In this document: one piece after another, positions 45,898-55,483 of the stretch
Layout: every line of letters begins with the position of its first letter
How positions within the stretch are numbered: the stretch's first letter is position 1
Assembly: GCA_903869365.1 (NCBI GenBank)
Contig: CAIPYV010000022.1
Span: 1 to 64,000 of the forward strand
Direction of reading: 5' to 3'
DNA: 64,000 nucleotides
Origin: an uncultured Chlorobiaceae bacterium
Lineage (GTDB): Bacteria; Bacteroidota; Chlorobiia; Chlorobiales; Chlorobiaceae
Notes under the pieces: generated by a model
What the model saw: the letters and a program-made list of their open reading frames with translations, nothing else
Told to the model about the DNA's origin: nothing
The model's database searches: none
Position numbers and translations under genes: made by a program

Positions 45898-46113
45898 ATG
45901 TTGAAATTTATTTTTTTTGTCATTGTTTTCTTTTTGGTCATGCGTGTGGTTGTGCGTGTGTTGAGGGGTGGTTTGCGTTTTTTTATTATGGGTAATCGTA
46001 AACGTTCTGAGGGTTCAGCGGCTTCTTTTTCTTCCGGGAAGAGGGTCGAGGAGGCTGATTATGAGGTGATTGAAAGCAATCTCAACAATAATGAGCGGAA
46101 GGTGCAGAAATAA
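45898..46113 (+). CDS. Small membrane protein, DUF4834-like
   Basis: A 71-residue protein: one N-terminal transmembrane helix (KFIFFVIVFFLVMRVVV), a basic cytoplasmic flank, then a polar tail ending in an acidic EEADYEVIES segment. This layout matches DUF4834-type proteins of the Bacteroidetes/Chlorobi group. The frame is open to 45856, but ATG 45898 gives the cleanest membrane N-terminus. Function unknown. It precedes the nusA operon promoter region. Confidence 0.6.
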   Translation: MLKFIFFVIVFFLVMRVVVRVLRGGLRFFIMGNRKRSEGSAASFSSGKRVEEADYEVIESNLNNNERKVQK

Positions 46114-46125
46114 GGTGTTTTGCTG

Positions 46126-46154
46126 TTGAAAGTTTTTTTGTACATTGGTAAACT
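46126..46154 (+). promoter_or_regulatory. Probable sigma70-type promoter of the rimP-nusA-infB operon
   Basis: TTGAAA (46126-46131) and TAAACT (46149-46154), 17 bases apart, place a transcription start near 46161. The terminator-like hairpin at 46189-46210 would then lie in the leader of rimP. Confidence 0.5.
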
Positions 46155-46188
46155 TGATTTGACGACGGGTGGCATTATCTTATCTGAG

Positions 46189-46210
46189 AGTGGGGGTTCC
46201 CCACTTTTTT
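46189..46210 (+). terminator. Terminator-like hairpin upstream of rimP, possible attenuator
   Basis: AGTGGGG (46189-46195) pairs with CCCCACT (46199-46205) around a three-base loop, followed by a T run. It lies 32 bases before the rimP start. It either ends transcription from upstream or regulates the operon from its leader. Confidence 0.75.
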
Positions 46211-46241
46211 GTTTTCTAAAAAAAGTTTGTGCGGGGTTTTC

Positions 46242-46763
46242 ATGCAAGAGCGCGTCAGGAATTGTGTTCTCCAGATTATAGCTGATTCGGTCGGTACGCG
46301 GGGTGAAGGTGCTTATTTTATTGATGTTACGGTTAAAGGTTCTCTGAAGAGCCGGAAAATTGAGGTGCTGGTTGATGCTGATGATGGTATCCGTATTCAT
46401 CAGTGTGCCTATCTTAGCAGAAGGATCAGGGAACGACTTGAGGGAGATGATGAGCTTCTTGATCTGATTGGTGAGAATTTTGATCTTGTTGTCTCTTCTC
46501 CCGGACTTGGTGAGCCGATTATCCTGCCCCGGCAGTATATACGGCATGTCGGGAAGTTGATGAGGGTTATGTATAGAACTGACAGTGGTGATGAGGTGGA
46601 GCTGAATGGTCATCTTCTTGGTGTCTCGCTTCAGGAGGATGGCAAATCAAGTATCACCATAATGCCGGAAAAGAATAAAAAGAAGGGGCATCAGCCCGAA
46701 GCGGAAGGTATGACTCTGTATCTCGATCAGGTAGTCCGCGCGATTCCTGAGGCGGAAATATAG
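46242..46763 (+). CDS. rimP: Ribosome maturation factor RimP
   Basis: A 173-residue RimP. The N-terminal half has the family pattern GAYFIDVTVKG...KIEVLVDADDGIRIHQCAYLSRRI and the DFDLVVSSPGLGEPI block (here NFDLVVSSPGLGEPI), followed by the SH3-like C-terminal half. It assists 30S subunit assembly. A TTG at 46209 opens the frame earlier, but ATG 46242 is the natural start. It leads the operon rimP-nusA-infB-rbfA-truB-ribF, the classical order. Confidence 0.95.
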   Translation: MQERVRNCVLQIIADSVGTRGEGAYFIDVTVKGSLKSRKIEVLVDADDGIRIHQCAYLSRRIRERLEGDDELLDLIGENFDLVVSSPGLGEPIILPRQYIRHVGKLMRVMYRTDSGDEVELNGHLLGVSLQEDGKSSITIMPEKNKKKGHQPEAEGMTLYLDQVVRAIPEAEI

Positions 46764-46816
46764 CTGGTTTCTACGGGTAGTAAATTTTCTTTTAAACATG
46801 CACAATCAAGAATGAG

Positions 46817-48358
46817 ATGGCCAAAAAGAAGATAAAAGATGAGGGTCAGGACAGGAGGTTGCAGATTTCAAGTGCTTTTGGTGAAATCGAGCAGTCCAAG
46901 ATCTTTCTGGATAAGCGTACGGAAAGTGCGGCTGTCAAAATGGATATTGCCGATCTTCTCAAGGATATTATCCAGAAGCAGCTCAGGAAGGACTATGATC
47001 CTGAAGTTGAATCCAACATTTTCATCAACCCCGAACGTGGGGACTTTGAGGTCTATATTCTGAAAAAGATTGTCAAGGAAATAGACATTGAAAGTATTGA
47101 GATCACCCTTGATGAGGTTCGACGAATTGACGATTCTCTTGAAATCGGGGATTATTATGAAGAGGGCCCTATAAAGCTTGAAGATTATTTGAGTCGCAAA
47201 TCCATACAGATTATCAAGCAGTCTGTACAGAAAAAAGTCCGTGACCTTGAGCGTCTTGTTGTTTATGAAGAGTGTCTTGAAAAAGTAGGTGAAATTGTTG
47301 CTGGTGAGGTGTACCAGGTTCGTGCCAATGAGGTTATTTTCACCTATAACACGTCGAAGGATCATCGTGTTGAGCTTGTCTTGCCGAAGGCGGAGATGAT
47401 GAAAAAGGATAATCCCCGCCGAACTCCGAGGATGAAGCTCTATGTCAAGCGTATTGAGCGTGAGAAGGCAAAAGTAAGGCTTGATGACGGGAGTATGATT
47501 GAGCGTGAAAAAGCTGATGGCGGTATGAAGGTTATTGTTTCGAGAGTTGATGACAGGTTTTTGTATAAACTTTTTGAACATGAGGTTCCTGAAATTCTGG
47601 ATGGTCTCATTGTGATCAAGGCTATTGCAAGGGTACCGGGTGAACGGGCAAAGGTTGCCGTTGAATCGACCAGTGCAAGGATTGATCCTGTTGGTGCGAC
47701 TGTCGGATATCGTGGCAAGCGCATTCAGAGTATTGTCAAGGAGCTGAATAACGAAAATATTGATGTTATTTATTATGCTGATGAGCCGGAGATTTATATT
47801 TCAAGGGCGATGCAGCCGGCGAAAATTGATCCGCTGACGGTTCATGCGGATGTCAAAACACGGAAGGCAAGGGTGATGCTCAAGCCTGATCAGATCAAGT
47901 ATGCGATCGGTAAAAACGGCAATAACATCCATCTTGCGGAGAAACTTACGGGTTATGAGATCGATGTGTATCGTGATGTGATTGACAAGTCGCTGGAAGA
48001 TCCTACGGATATTGATATTATTGCGTTTCGTGAGGAGTTTGGTGATGATATGATTTACCAGCTTCTGGACAGTGGATTTGATACGGCTAAAAAGGTTCTG
48101 AAAGCTGGCGTTGACGAGATTGAGCAGGCGCTCCTCGGGCCTTCTAAACCTGAAGAGCAGACAATTTTTGGTAAAACGTTCAAGACAGCTGTAAAACCGA
48201 AGGAGCGTAAAATTACCGAGGAAGAGAGGCGCTATTGGAGGAAGATTGCTGAGAATATTTATAAAACCATAACAGAACAGTTTTCTGAATCGGATTTGCA
48301 GGGTCTTTTTGATGATGATGCTGAACCGGAACAGAAAGATGTGGCGGTGGATGAATGA
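46817..48358 (+). CDS. nusA: Transcription factor NusA
   Basis: A 513-residue NusA with the N-terminal polymerase-binding domain, an S1 domain (about 150-215), and two KH domains (ESTSARIDPVGATVGYRGKRIQSI near 295 and IKYAIGKNGNNIHLAEKL near 360). The C-terminus continues past the KH domains with a helix-hairpin region, without the two acidic repeats of E. coli. It modulates pausing, termination and antitermination. It follows rimP by 53 bases; it is a plausible target of the hairpin upstream of the operon. Confidence 0.97.
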   Translation: MAKKKIKDEGQDRRLQISSAFGEIEQSKIFLDKRTESAAVKMDIADLLKDIIQKQLRKDYDPEVESNIFINPERGDFEVYILKKIVKEIDIESIEITLDEVRRIDDSLEIGDYYEEGPIKLEDYLSRKSIQIIKQSVQKKVRDLERLVVYEECLEKVGEIVAGEVYQVRANEVIFTYNTSKDHRVELVLPKAEMMKKDNPRRTPRMKLYVKRIEREKAKVRLDDGSMIEREKADGGMKVIVSRVDDRFLYKLFEHEVPEILDGLIVIKAIARVPGERAKVAVESTSARIDPVGATVGYRGKRIQSIVKELNNENIDVIYYADEPEIYISRAMQPAKIDPLTVHADVKTRKARVMLKPDQIKYAIGKNGNNIHLAEKLTGYEIDVYRDVIDKSLEDPTDIDIIAFREEFGDDMIYQLLDSGFDTAKKVLKAGVDEIEQALLGPSKPEEQTIFGKTFKTAVKPKERKITEEERRYWRKIAENIYKTITEQFSESDLQGLFDDDAEPEQKDVAVDE

Positions 48359-48425
48359 TGCACACTGTCACTGACGGAAACATTGGATAAAGAGTAAAGA
48401 GTTTTAAAATCCAGAGGAGGATGTA

Positions 48426-51167
48426 ATGGCCCTTGAGGACATGGAAAAAAAGTACCGAATAAGTGATATAGCAAGAGAACTGCAGGTGAGTCCGCAGGAA
48501 GTATTACTTTTTGTCAAAAAGGAAGGGGGCAAAGTGGCCTCTACATCCTCTATGGTAAGTGAAGAAATGCACACCAAGATATTTGGCCATTTCAGCGTTG
48601 AAAAGAAAATGGTCGATGAGACCAAAAAAATCAGAGAGGAAAAAGAGAAGCGCTTGACGAGGCTTGAGGAGCAGTCAAGAAAAACTTATGAAAAAGAGAA
48701 GCATCTCAGCGAAACACTCAGTCCTCCTCCGGCTCCCGTAGTTGTTGTTGCGGAAGAGAAAAAAGAGGTTGTTCAGGATGTCGTCACAGCGCTTGTTCCG
48801 GATCTTGTTCCAGAGCCGGAAATTTCTGTGGTTGAAGTTCCTGAAGTTCCTGAAGTTCCTGAAGTTCCTGAAGTTCCTGAAGTTCCTGAAATTTCTGAGG
48901 TTTCTGATATGCCTGAAATCATCGAACCTGAGCCTCAAAAAGAGGAGCCGTCGGTCAACGAGCATCTTGTTTCTTTTGACATTCCGCAGATGATGGGAGG
49001 TCTTACTGTTCTTGGTACTCTTGACATTCATGCCGGAAGGAACAAGAAAAACCGTAAAAAGAATTTCCAGGAGCAGGCTGATGCTTTGAAAGATGAGTTT
49101 GTGCCGAAGCCAGTTGAGGATGTTCATGTCGAAGAGAAAGCTGTCGCACCAAAGAAGCCTGCCAAGGTTGTCAGTGAAGTCAAGCCTAAGCCTGTAGTGG
49201 CCGGGGATAGTGCGAGTATCAAAAAGAAAAAAGGCAAGAAGAAAAAGAAGCCTGAAGTTGACGATAAGGTTATTACGGCGAATATACAAAAAACGATCAG
49301 TGGTATTGAGGATCGCAGCAGTACAGGTTCACGCCAGAAATTCCGCAAGATGCGCAGAACCGAGCGTGAGCGAGAGCATGAAGAGGATGAGGCTTTTCGT
49401 GAGTCGCAGCGGATGGTTGTCAGGGTTACCGAGTATGCTTCACCGCATGAACTTGCGGAGCTTATGGGGATTACAGCAAAGGAAATTATTCAGAAGTGTT
49501 TTGCTCTTGGCAAGTTTGTCACCATCAATCAGCGGCTTGACAAGGAGTCTATTGAACTGATAGCTCTTGAGTTTGGTTTTGAGGCGGAATTTATTTCTGA
49601 GGTCGAGGCAACTGCGGTTATTGTGGAGGAGGATCAGGAATCTGATTTACAGACCCGACCTCCGGTTGTTACTATCATGGGACATGTCGATCACGGAAAG
49701 ACCTCCCTGCTCGATTATATACGCAGCAGTAAAGTTGTTGCCGGTGAATCCGGTGGTATTACCCAGCATATTGGCGCTTATGAGGTAGCGGTGGAAGGCG
49801 GCAGAAAAATCACCTTTCTTGATACACCCGGCCATGAAGCGTTTACCGCGATGCGGGCAAGGGGTGCGCAGGTGACTGATATCGTTATTCTTGTGGTTGC
49901 TGCTGATGACAGTGTTATGCCTCAGACTATTGAGGCGATCAACCATGCCAAGGCGGCTGGCGTTCCTATTGTTGTCGCTCTTAATAAAATTGACAAGGTC
50001 GAAGCGAATCCTGAAAAGATTAAAACCCAGCTTTCGGAAGCAGGGGTGCTTGTTGAAGAGTGGGGTGGAAGCTATCAGTGTCAGGAGATTTCAGCCAAGA
50101 AAGGTATCGGTATTGCCGAGCTTATGGAGAAAGTGTTGACTGAAGCTGAAATGCGCGAACTCAGGGGTAACTACTCGCCAGAAATCAATGCAAGCGGTAT
50201 TATTGTTGAATCTGAATTAGATAAGGGCAAAGGCGTTATTTCAACAGTTCTTGTTCAGCGTGGAATTCTTAAGGTAGGCGATCCTTTTGTTGCTGGAAAT
50301 ACCATGGGCAAGGTTCGTGCCCTTATGGATGAGAGAGGCAAGCGAATTCTTTTTGCCAATCCGTCACAGCCGGTCAGGGTGCTTGGATTTGAGGATCTTC
50401 CTCAGTCAGGTGATGCTTTGACGGTTATGTCGACCGACAGGGACGCGCGTGATTTGGCGCAGAAGCGGCAGGTCATACGCCGTGAGCATGATTTCCGTCG
50501 CAGTACGCGTGTCAAGCTTGACAGTATTGCCCGTCAGATCAAGGAAGGTTTGATGAAAGAGTTGAGTGTCATTATCAAGGCAGATACCGATGGGTCTATT
50601 CAGGCTCTTGCTGATGGACTGATGAAAATACAGAATGATGAGGTCAAGGTGCAGATCATTCACCAGGGTGTCGGTCAGATCACTGAAACTGATGTTCTTC
50701 TGGCTGCGGCTTCTGATGCCATTATTATTGGCTTCAGGGTACGACCGAATGTCAACGCCAAAAAGCTTGCCGAAAAAGAAGATCTTGATGTCCGTTTCTA
50801 CAGCGTTATTTATCATGTGCTTGAAGATGTCGAAAAAGCGCTTGAAGGTATGCTTTCTCCCGAACTTCATGAAGAGAGCCTTGGTTCTCTTGAGATACGT
50901 CAGATTTTCAAGGTGCCTAAAATCGGCAATGTCGGCGGATGTTATGTGCTTGAAGGAAAGATTTTCCGCGATTCGAAGGTACGTCTCCTTCGTGACGGTG
51001 TTCAGATTTATGAAGGACAGCTTGCTGCGCTCAGGCGTTTCAAAGATGATGCCAAGGAGGTCGATGCCGGTTATGAGTGTGGTATGAGCCTGAAAAATTA
51101 TGATGATATCAAGGTTGGCGACATTGTCGAGGCCTATAAGATTGTTGAGAAAAAACGAAAACTTTGA
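48426..51167 (+). CDS. infB: Translation initiation factor IF-2
   Basis: A 913-residue IF-2. The first 400 residues are the variable N-terminal extension: an IF2_N motif at the start ([18 protein letters not shown]), a Val-Pro-Glu repeat near residue 140, then Lys-rich stretches ([15 protein letters not shown]) and a second IF2_N-like segment ([17 protein letters not shown]). The GTPase domain starts near 415 with GHVDHGKT (418), DTPGHEAF and NKID; domains II, III and the C-terminal fMet-tRNA-binding domain complete it. It delivers initiator tRNA to the 30S subunit. Confidence 0.97.
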   Translation: MALEDMEKKYRISDIARELQVSPQEVLLFVKKEGGKVASTSSMVSEEMHTKIFGHFSVEKKMVDETKKIREEKEKRLTRLEEQSRKTYEKEKHLSETLSPPPAPVVVVAEEKKEVVQDVVTALVPDLVPEPEISVVEVPEVPEVPEVPEVPEVPEISEVSDMPEIIEPEPQKEEPSVNEHLVSFDIPQMMGGLTVLGTLDIHAGRNKKNRKKNFQEQADALKDEFVPKPVEDVHVEEKAVAPKKPAKVVSEVKPKPVVAGDSASIKKKKGKKKKKPEVDDKVITANIQKTISGIEDRSSTGSRQKFRKMRRTEREREHEEDEAFRESQRMVVRVTEYASPHELAELMGITAKEIIQKCFALGKFVTINQRLDKESIELIALEFGFEAEFISEVEATAVIVEEDQESDLQTRPPVVTIMGHVDHGKTSLLDYIRSSKVVAGESGGITQHIGAYEVAVEGGRKITFLDTPGHEAFTAMRARGAQVTDIVILVVAADDSVMPQTIEAINHAKAAGVPIVVALNKIDKVEANPEKIKTQLSEAGVLVEEWGGSYQCQEISAKKGIGIAELMEKVLTEAEMRELRGNYSPEINASGIIVESELDKGKGVISTVLVQRGILKVGDPFVAGNTMGKVRALMDERGKRILFANPSQPVRVLGFEDLPQSGDALTVMSTDRDARDLAQKRQVIRREHDFRRSTRVKLDSIARQIKEGLMKELSVIIKADTDGSIQALADGLMKIQNDEVKVQIIHQGVGQITETDVLLAAASDAIIIGFRVRPNVNAKKLAEKEDLDVRFYSVIYHVLEDVEKALEGMLSPELHEESLGSLEIRQIFKVPKIGNVGGCYVLEGKIFRDSKVRLLRDGVQIYEGQLAALRRFKDDAKEVDAGYECGMSLKNYDDIKVGDIVEAYKIVEKKRKL
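48837..48890 (+). repeat. Six perfect 9-base repeats inside infB
   Basis: GTTCCTGAA is repeated six times, encoding (Val-Pro-Glu)6, followed by diverged copies. The proline-rich spacer lies in the disordered N-terminal arm of IF-2, so length changes would be tolerated. Confidence 0.9.
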
Positions 51168-51185
51168 ACCGCTTATTGTTGATTT

Positions 51186-51545
51186 ATGTCGATACGTACC
51201 GATAGAGTTGCATCACTTCTGCAGCAGGAACTTGGAGCAATCCTTCAAAAGGAACTGCCTCGTGGTGGTGCGATAGTTACCATTGTTGATGTGAAGGTTA
51301 CTGGTGATTTAAGCATCGCAAGGGTCTATGTATCGATTATCGGTACAGCGAAAGAGCAGGAAAACGCAATGACATTTTTGCGGGATGAAACAAAGAGTAT
51401 CAGAATGATTCTTTCGTCGAAAATCCGGCATCAATTCAGGCGTATTCCTGAACTTGAATTTCATGAGGATCACTTGTACGAACGTGCAAACAGGATTGAG
51501 CAGCTTTTGAATGAAGTGAGAAAAAACGGTGTGGAGCATAAGTGA
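51186..51545 (+). CDS. rbfA: Ribosome-binding factor A
   Basis: A 119-residue KH-like protein with the family pattern: MSIRTDRVASLLQQELGAILQKEL, VTIVDVKVTGDLSIARVYVSI and the C-terminal PELEFHEDHLYERANRIEQLL. It binds 30S precursors and assists 16S rRNA 5-prime maturation. It follows infB by 18 bases. Confidence 0.95.
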   Translation: MSIRTDRVASLLQQELGAILQKELPRGGAIVTIVDVKVTGDLSIARVYVSIIGTAKEQENAMTFLRDETKSIRMILSSKIRHQFRRIPELEFHEDHLYERANRIEQLLNEVRKNGVEHK

Positions 51546-51571
51546 CTGCATCTCTCTTGTAAATAGAATGT

Positions 51572-52303
51572 ATGGATAACACCATAACTGAAAGCAGGCA
51601 GGATGAGGGCGATTTTCTCCTCATTGACAAGCCTTTTGACTGGACATCGTTTGATGTGGTTGCTAAAATCAGAAATACGTATAAAAGTGCTGGTCTGAAG
51701 CGCAAGGTTGGCCATTCAGGGACTCTTGATCCAAAGGCAACCGGGTTGCTTATTCTTGCTACTGGAAGAAAAACCAAAGAAATTGTCGGTCTTGAAGTGC
51801 TTGACAAGGTTTACGATGGTGCAATAAAGCTTGGCGTCATGACGGAAAGCCATGATATTGAAACTTCTGAGTATGGTCATTGCAGTGTCGATCATCTGAC
51901 GGAGATGCAGATCAACTCTCTGGCGACGGAATTTGAGGGGAGACACCTGCAGCAGCCTCCTATGCATTCAGCGGCCTGGCACAATGGAAAAAGGCTCTAC
52001 GCTCATGCACGCAAGGGAGTTGTCATCAAGGATCGAAAAACAAAAGAGATTGTTATCCATCGCTTTGAGGTTACCCGCATTGAGCTCCCGATGGTTTATT
52101 TTGTTCTGCATGTCTCCAAAGGAGCCTATATCAGGGTTATCGCCCATGAGTTCGGCGCTGCACTTGGCGTCGGCGGGTATCTGGCGTCTCTCCGGCGTCT
52201 CTCTATCGGTAATTACCAGCTGAGTTCTTCGAACACCGTCTCAGAGACCGTTGAAGCAATTCTTCATCAGGCAACAACCACTCATCAGGGTGAAGGGAGA
52301 TAA
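51572..52303 (+). CDS. truB: tRNA pseudouridine-55 synthase
   Basis: A 243-residue TruB with catalytic aspartate in the motif HSGTLDPKATGLLIL and the second conserved stretch QQPPMHSAAWHNGKRLYAHAR. The C-terminal PUA domain is absent, as in many short TruB forms. It makes pseudouridine 55 in the T-loop of tRNA. It is encoded between rbfA and ribF, the classic order. Confidence 0.95.
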   Translation: MDNTITESRQDEGDFLLIDKPFDWTSFDVVAKIRNTYKSAGLKRKVGHSGTLDPKATGLLILATGRKTKEIVGLEVLDKVYDGAIKLGVMTESHDIETSEYGHCSVDHLTEMQINSLATEFEGRHLQQPPMHSAAWHNGKRLYAHARKGVVIKDRKTKEIVIHRFEVTRIELPMVYFVLHVSKGAYIRVIAHEFGAALGVGGYLASLRRLSIGNYQLSSSNTVSETVEAILHQATTTHQGEGR

Positions 52304-52312
52304 ACAACAGGT

Positions 52313-53275
52313 ATGCGTATTGTTGAGTATGACAATGGCCTTGTTTGCAGCTATGGCTCCGGATCTCCTATTGATCTGTCGCCCATCGATTCGGCGATAA
52401 CAGTAGGCTCTTATGACGGAGTGCATAAAGGTCATCGGCAGATTATTGCCCGAATGGCAGCTATAGCCCGATTACGCCATCTCACAAGCGTCGTTGTGAC
52501 TTTTGAGCCACATCCAAGAAGAGTACTCAAGGGGCCGGTATCCGGTCCGCTTGGACTCCTGACCACTCTTGAGGAAAAAATAGATCTCCTTGCCGAGGAG
52601 AATATTGATCTTCTTTTCGTGATCCGCTTTACTCCGGATTTTGCATCGCGCACCTCTGATGATTTTATCCGCAATGTTCTGGTCAAACTGCTGGGTGCAA
52701 AAATCATCATTATCGGTTATGATCATGCGTTCGGTCGTGACAGGAGCGGGAGCCAGAGAACGCTGGAACAGCTGGGAATTGAGCTTGGTTTTGATGTGAA
52801 GGTTGTCGAGGAGGTTCTTATCGGCCAGAAACATTTTTCGAGTACCAGGATAAGGAGACTGCTTGAAGCAGGGAAGATTGATGAAGCGAATGAATTTCTC
52901 GGTTCTTCCTATATGGTCAGCGGGAGTGTGGTTGATGGTGAGAAGCGCGGACGCGATATCGGGTTTCCTACCGTGAATTTGAGGCTTTCTGATTCTGACA
53001 AGCTGCTACCTCGTTCGGGTGTCTACCATACTCAGACGGTGATCGACGGAACACTGTATAACGCTATGATGAATGTCGGGGTTCGCCCTACGGTCTCTTC
53101 GGAAGGGATTAAAACAGTGGAGGCCAACATTCTGGGATATCGTGGTGATCTTTACGGAGCCAGCCTGAGGTTCAAGCTGCTCAGGTTCATCAGGGAAGAG
53201 AGGAAATTTTCGTCACTGGAAGAGCTTAAAATTCAGCTGGAAAAAGATAAAAAAACGGTGGAGTTGTATTGTTAA
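52313..53275 (+). CDS. ribF: Bifunctional riboflavin kinase / FAD synthetase
   Basis: A 320-residue protein with both domains. The N-terminal nucleotidyltransferase starts with VGSYDGVHKGHRQII (HxGH-type) and has GYDHAFGRDRSGS; the C-terminal riboflavin kinase has GRDIGFPTVNLRL and the NVGVRPTV segment. It makes FMN and FAD. It starts nine bases after truB. No FMN riboswitch precedes it. Confidence 0.96.
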   Translation: MRIVEYDNGLVCSYGSGSPIDLSPIDSAITVGSYDGVHKGHRQIIARMAAIARLRHLTSVVVTFEPHPRRVLKGPVSGPLGLLTTLEEKIDLLAEENIDLLFVIRFTPDFASRTSDDFIRNVLVKLLGAKIIIIGYDHAFGRDRSGSQRTLEQLGIELGFDVKVVEEVLIGQKHFSSTRIRRLLEAGKIDEANEFLGSSYMVSGSVVDGEKRGRDIGFPTVNLRLSDSDKLLPRSGVYHTQTVIDGTLYNAMMNVGVRPTVSSEGIKTVEANILGYRGDLYGASLRFKLLRFIREERKFSSLEELKIQLEKDKKTVELYC

Positions 53276-53323
53276 TAATATTATATTGCGGGTCAACCGA
53301 TTTAATATAACAAACGAAGAGAT

Positions 53324-53593
53324 ATGAGTCTGACAAAAGAATTTAAAGCAGAAGTCATTACGCAGTTCGGCGCTTCTGAGAAGAATACAGGAAAATCTGA
53401 GGTTCAGGTTGCCTTATACACTCGCAGGATCACTGATCTTACCGGTCATCTTCAGCTGCATCCAAAGGATAAGCACTCCCGCCGTGGCTTGCTTATGCTT
53501 GTCGCCAAGCGCAAGAAAATGCTGAACTACCTGAAAAATATCGATATCGATCGTTACCGTAAAGTAATCGGTGAACTTGATCTTCGCAAATAA
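53324..53593 (+). CDS. rpsO: Ribosomal protein S15
   Basis: An 89-residue S15 with the family signatures KNTGKSEVQVALYTRRITDLTGHLQ and the C-terminal HSRRGLLMLVAKRKKMLNYL. It binds the central domain of 16S rRNA. It starts 48 bases after ribF. Confidence 0.97.
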   Translation: MSLTKEFKAEVITQFGASEKNTGKSEVQVALYTRRITDLTGHLQLHPKDKHSRRGLLMLVAKRKKMLNYLKNIDIDRYRKVIGELDLRK

Positions 53594-53637
53594 GCGGGTC
53601 AATTAGAGCGGTATCTTTTTAACAAACTGGGGATACT

Positions 53638-54525
53638 ATGTTGGAAAGTATGACCGGATACGGCAGCGCGGAGTCAGTCGAAAGCGGTGTGAAGATTCTT
53701 GTTGAGTTGCGTTCAGTTAACAACAGGTTCGCTGAGATCAGTGTCAAGCTTCCCCGTCAGCTTCTCTCGTATGAGCTTGAGGTTCGTGAAATGATACGGG
53801 CCTATTTTCAAAGAGGTAAGATCTCTGCCTTTGTTCAGCTTCAGCTTGATGAAGAACAGCCAATCTCTCTGGGTATCAATGTTGCCAAGGTAAGAGCGTA
53901 TAAAGGCTTGCTTGATGCACTCCATAAAGAAGCTGAGCTCGATAGCCCTATTCACCTTGAGCATCTGCTACGGTTTCCTGATATCTTCGATAATGGAGCT
54001 ACATCGCTCGACAGTTCTGATGATCTATGGCCGGGAGTCAAAAAACTTCTGCAGGAAGCCATTGACCGTCTTAAAGCAATGCGGCGCAGGGAAGGTGAAG
54101 AGCTCTCTATAGACTTTCGCGAAAGAATTGCCGGGATAGAAAAAACTCTTGTTTTTGTTACTGCTCTTGCGGCTGATAATCTTGAAACCGTACGGAAAAG
54201 GCTTGCCGCGAAAGTTGAGGCTGTTGCTGGAAAGGATCTGGCTTACAGTCGTGACCGTCTTGAAATGGAGCTGGTCCTGGCGGCCGACAAGCTTGATATT
54301 ACGGAAGAGTTGACCCGTTTTGCCAGCCATAACAAGTTTTTTATCGAGGAGCTGAAAAACGATGAGAGTGGTACCGGCAGGAAACTGAATTTTCTTCTTC
54401 AGGAACAGTTGCGCGAAGCGAACACTATTGCATCAAAATCCCAGCATGCGGAAATTTCCCAGAAAATTGTACAGATTAAGGAAGAGCTTGAGAAAATAAG
54501 GGAGCAACTGCAAAATATAGAGTAG
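53638..54525 (+). CDS. YicC-family endoribonuclease
   Basis: A 295-residue YicC protein. The N-terminal domain begins MLESMTGYGSAESVES and has VELRSVNNRFAEISVKLPR; the C-terminal domain (DUF1732) has a long coiled helix and the end motif NTIASKSQHAEISQKIVQIK. Members are now recognised as metal-dependent endoribonucleases acting on small RNAs. ATG 53638 follows GGGGAT. The stop lies two bases before gmk, the usual YicC-gmk pairing. Confidence 0.94.
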   Translation: MLESMTGYGSAESVESGVKILVELRSVNNRFAEISVKLPRQLLSYELEVREMIRAYFQRGKISAFVQLQLDEEQPISLGINVAKVRAYKGLLDALHKEAELDSPIHLEHLLRFPDIFDNGATSLDSSDDLWPGVKKLLQEAIDRLKAMRRREGEELSIDFRERIAGIEKTLVFVTALAADNLETVRKRLAAKVEAVAGKDLAYSRDRLEMELVLAADKLDITEELTRFASHNKFFIEELKNDESGTGRKLNFLLQEQLREANTIASKSQHAEISQKIVQIKEELEKIREQLQNIE

Positions 54526-54527
54526 GA

Positions 54528-55118
54528 ATGACCATGGTTGAAGAGCGGAAACAGCAGGGAAAACTGATTGTTTTTTCAGCTCCATCAGGTACCGGAAAAT
54601 CCACCATAGCCAAACTGGTGCTTGAGAGAATACCGAACATGAGATTTTCGGTGTCGGCCACCACGAGGCAGAAAAGAGCTGGAGAGGTAGATGGTCTCAA
54701 TTATTTTTTTCTGACGAAAGAAGCATTTGAAGAAAAAATTCGCACCGGTGGTTTTATAGAGCACGAGTTCTTTTTTGGAAACCATTATGGTACACTGCTG
54801 GATAAAACAGATGAAGTTATTGCATCAGGCACCAATATACTGCTTGATCTTGATGTGAAGGGTGCATTGAATCTCAAAAGGATTTTTCCTGATAATTCAT
54901 TATTGCTGTTTATCAAACCCCCAAGTATGGAGGTTTTAACGCAAAGACTTCAAGGGCGGGAAAGTGAAGATGAGGAGAGTCTTCATGCTCGTCTTGAGAG
55001 AGCAAGGCTGGAGTTGGAATACATGGACCAGTTTGATCAGGTGGTCGTCAATGATGATCTTGAGAAGGCGGTTGATGTTACTGCAGCTATCATCACGAAA
55101 TTTCTATCAAACACGTAA
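54528..55118 (+). CDS. gmk: Guanylate kinase
   Basis: A 196-residue P-loop kinase. Walker A FSAPSGTGKSTIAKL, the GMP-binding SATTRQKRAGEVDGLNYFF, and the lid motif RL.GRESEDEESLHARL are present. It phosphorylates GMP to GDP. ATG 54528 and 54534 are both possible. It is followed 11 bases later by rpoZ, as in many bacteria. Confidence 0.97.
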   Translation: MTMVEERKQQGKLIVFSAPSGTGKSTIAKLVLERIPNMRFSVSATTRQKRAGEVDGLNYFFLTKEAFEEKIRTGGFIEHEFFFGNHYGTLLDKTDEVIASGTNILLDLDVKGALNLKRIFPDNSLLLFIKPPSMEVLTQRLQGRESEDEESLHARLERARLELEYMDQFDQVVVNDDLEKAVDVTAAIITKFLSNT

Positions 55119-55129
55119 AATATCGTCCA

Positions 55130-55483
55130 ATGTCGGTTAAACCCGTTGACCTGAATAAGTTGAGAAGTGCACACTCGAATTTGTATGAGACGGTGGTTGC
55201 TATTTCAAAAAAAGCAAAAAAATTGCATGATGAAGAGCGTGCGGAACTTGAAGACAAGCTTCTGCCATATAAGGAGATGATACGCAATCCAAGCAGCGAA
55301 TCTGAATCGGACAAGATATTTCCTGAACAGATAGCGATAAGTCTGGAATTTGAATGTCGTGAAAAGTCATCGCATAAGGCCGTTGCTGAGTATTTTGATC
55401 ATAAATACGATTATACCATAGAAAAACCTGTTGAAAAAAAGGTTGTGCTCATTGAAGAAGATGATGAAACTGACGGGGATTAA
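55130..55483 (+). CDS. rpoZ: RNA polymerase omega subunit
   Basis: A 117-residue protein. The segment LRSAHSNLYETVVAISKKAKKL corresponds to the core helix of omega; the C-terminal half has the acidic tail (LIEEDDETDGD) common in Chlorobi and Bacteroidetes versions. The gmk-rpoZ order supports it. The product helps assemble and stabilise the beta-prime subunit. The next gene begins inside its end. Confidence 0.82.
   Translation: MSVKPVDLNKLRSAHSNLYETVVAISKKAKKLHDEERAELEDKLLPYKEMIRNPSSESESDKIFPEQIAISLEFECREKSSHKAVAEYFDHKYDYTIEKPVEKKVVLIEEDDETDGD

Noticed and set aside
46868-47581. 237-residue minus-strand frame opposite nusA
   Set aside because: Antisense shadow; nusA is certain.
48837-48890. 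CRISPR-like array
   Set aside because: In-frame coding repeat of 9 bases without spacers.
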